A DNA stretch of 15,383 bases, taken from Candidatus Gerdarchaeota archaeon. GTDB taxonomy: Archaea; Asgardarchaeota; Heimdallarchaeia; JABLTI01. The notes under the pieces are model-generated. The model did no database searches. It was given only the letters and a program-made list of their open reading frames with translations, and was not told where the DNA came from. Positions within the stretch are counted from its first letter, which is position 1; each line of letters starts with the position of its first letter. Position numbers and translations under genes: made by a program. Positions 15,093-15,383 of this stretch are shown in pieces. The stretch covers positions 1 to 15,383 of the forward strand of contig JAEORM010000250.1 in NCBI GenBank assembly GCA_016840905.1, written 5' to 3'.

Positions 15093-15383
15093 ATGAATGA
15101 TAAAAAGATAATAATTGATGGTTCAATTAAATACGGATCATTTTTATCACGTCCAAATAGATTTCTAGTTAATCTTATTCCTGAAGGATCTATTACCTCC
15201 GAAAAAGCATTTCTTCATGACCCTGGTAGAATGAAGGAATTATTATTGCCTAATGTAAGATTAATCATTCGTAAACCTTTACGACAAGAAAATCGCAAAA
15301 CCAATTGGGACATTCTTGCTGTTGAATATAATAATTCTTTAGTAATTATCAAATCCAGTTTACCTAATGTTGTGGCTAAGGAA
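15093..15383 (+). CDS. sfsA: SfsA family DNA/RNA nuclease-like protein (3' truncated by window edge)
   Basis: The first 97 residues are present and the frame stays open to the last base. SfsA hallmarks are SFLSRPNRFLV at residues 16-26, HDPGRMKELLLP at 42-53 (the family's H.P..GRM.ELL signature), the W72-D73 region, and SSLPNVVAKE at the cut end (family: PN..). Escherichia coli SfsA was first described as affecting sugar fermentation and binding DNA. The N-terminal OB-like part is what is seen here; the nuclease-like C-terminal part lies outside. The usual length is about 230-240 residues, so roughly 60 percent is missing. ATG 15093 is the first in-frame start, with no ribosome binding site and a TATA-like box about 28 bases upstream. 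Confidence 0.9.
   Translation, partial: MNDKKIIIDGSIKYGSFLSRPNRFLVNLIPEGSITSEKAFLHDPGRMKELLLPNVRLIIRKPLRQENRKTNWDILAVEYNNSLVIIKSSLPNVVAKE

Overview
The window is AT-rich (by eye about one-third GC) and looks archaeal, possibly from the Asgard side, although nothing in it fixes the taxon. Signs of an archaeon are TATA-like elements about 25-30 bp before several starts, T-run termination, frequent GTG/TTG starts, a zinc-ribbon threonine-synthase-like protein, and eukaryote-flavoured architectures: a HEAT protein ending in a zinc ribbon plus RING-like finger, and a longin-like N-terminus. There are twelve genes, two of them cut by the window edges. No rRNA, tRNA, CRISPR array, insertion sequence or phage gene is visible, and no gene-free stretch exceeds 300 bases.

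Left part (1-4888). Two related secreted, membrane-anchored SBBP-repeat beta-propeller proteins lie in inverted orientation, one cut at the left edge on + and one complete on -. Between them are a TPR protein, whose frame opens well before any ATG/GTG/TTG, and a class I SAM-dependent methyltransferase.

Middle (4889-9504). A 687-residue HEAT-repeat protein carries a coiled coil, a possible winged helix, a four-cysteine zinc ribbon and a C4H2C2 RING/PHD-like finger. It converges on a DUF2804 protein. Upstream of that, also on -, is a 462-residue protein with a longin-like N-terminus and no recognised function.

Right part (9607-15383). A threonine-synthase-fold protein has leucine where the PLP-binding lysine should be and a winged helix at its C-terminus. 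It is divergent from pdxS-pdxT, which encode the DXP-independent pyridoxal 5'-phosphate synthase. A perfect 26-bp palindrome sits just before the pdxS ribosome binding site. Together these suggest a PLP- or amino-acid-sensing regulator of vitamin B6 synthesis, analogous in layout to bacterial PdxR (a MocR-type regulator) but built on an unrelated fold. This is the most interesting hypothesis in the window. The pdx operon ends in a clear hairpin terminator shared with the convergent gene for a UMF1/Atg22-like MFS transporter. A GNAT acetyltransferase and the 5' part of an sfsA-family gene close the window.
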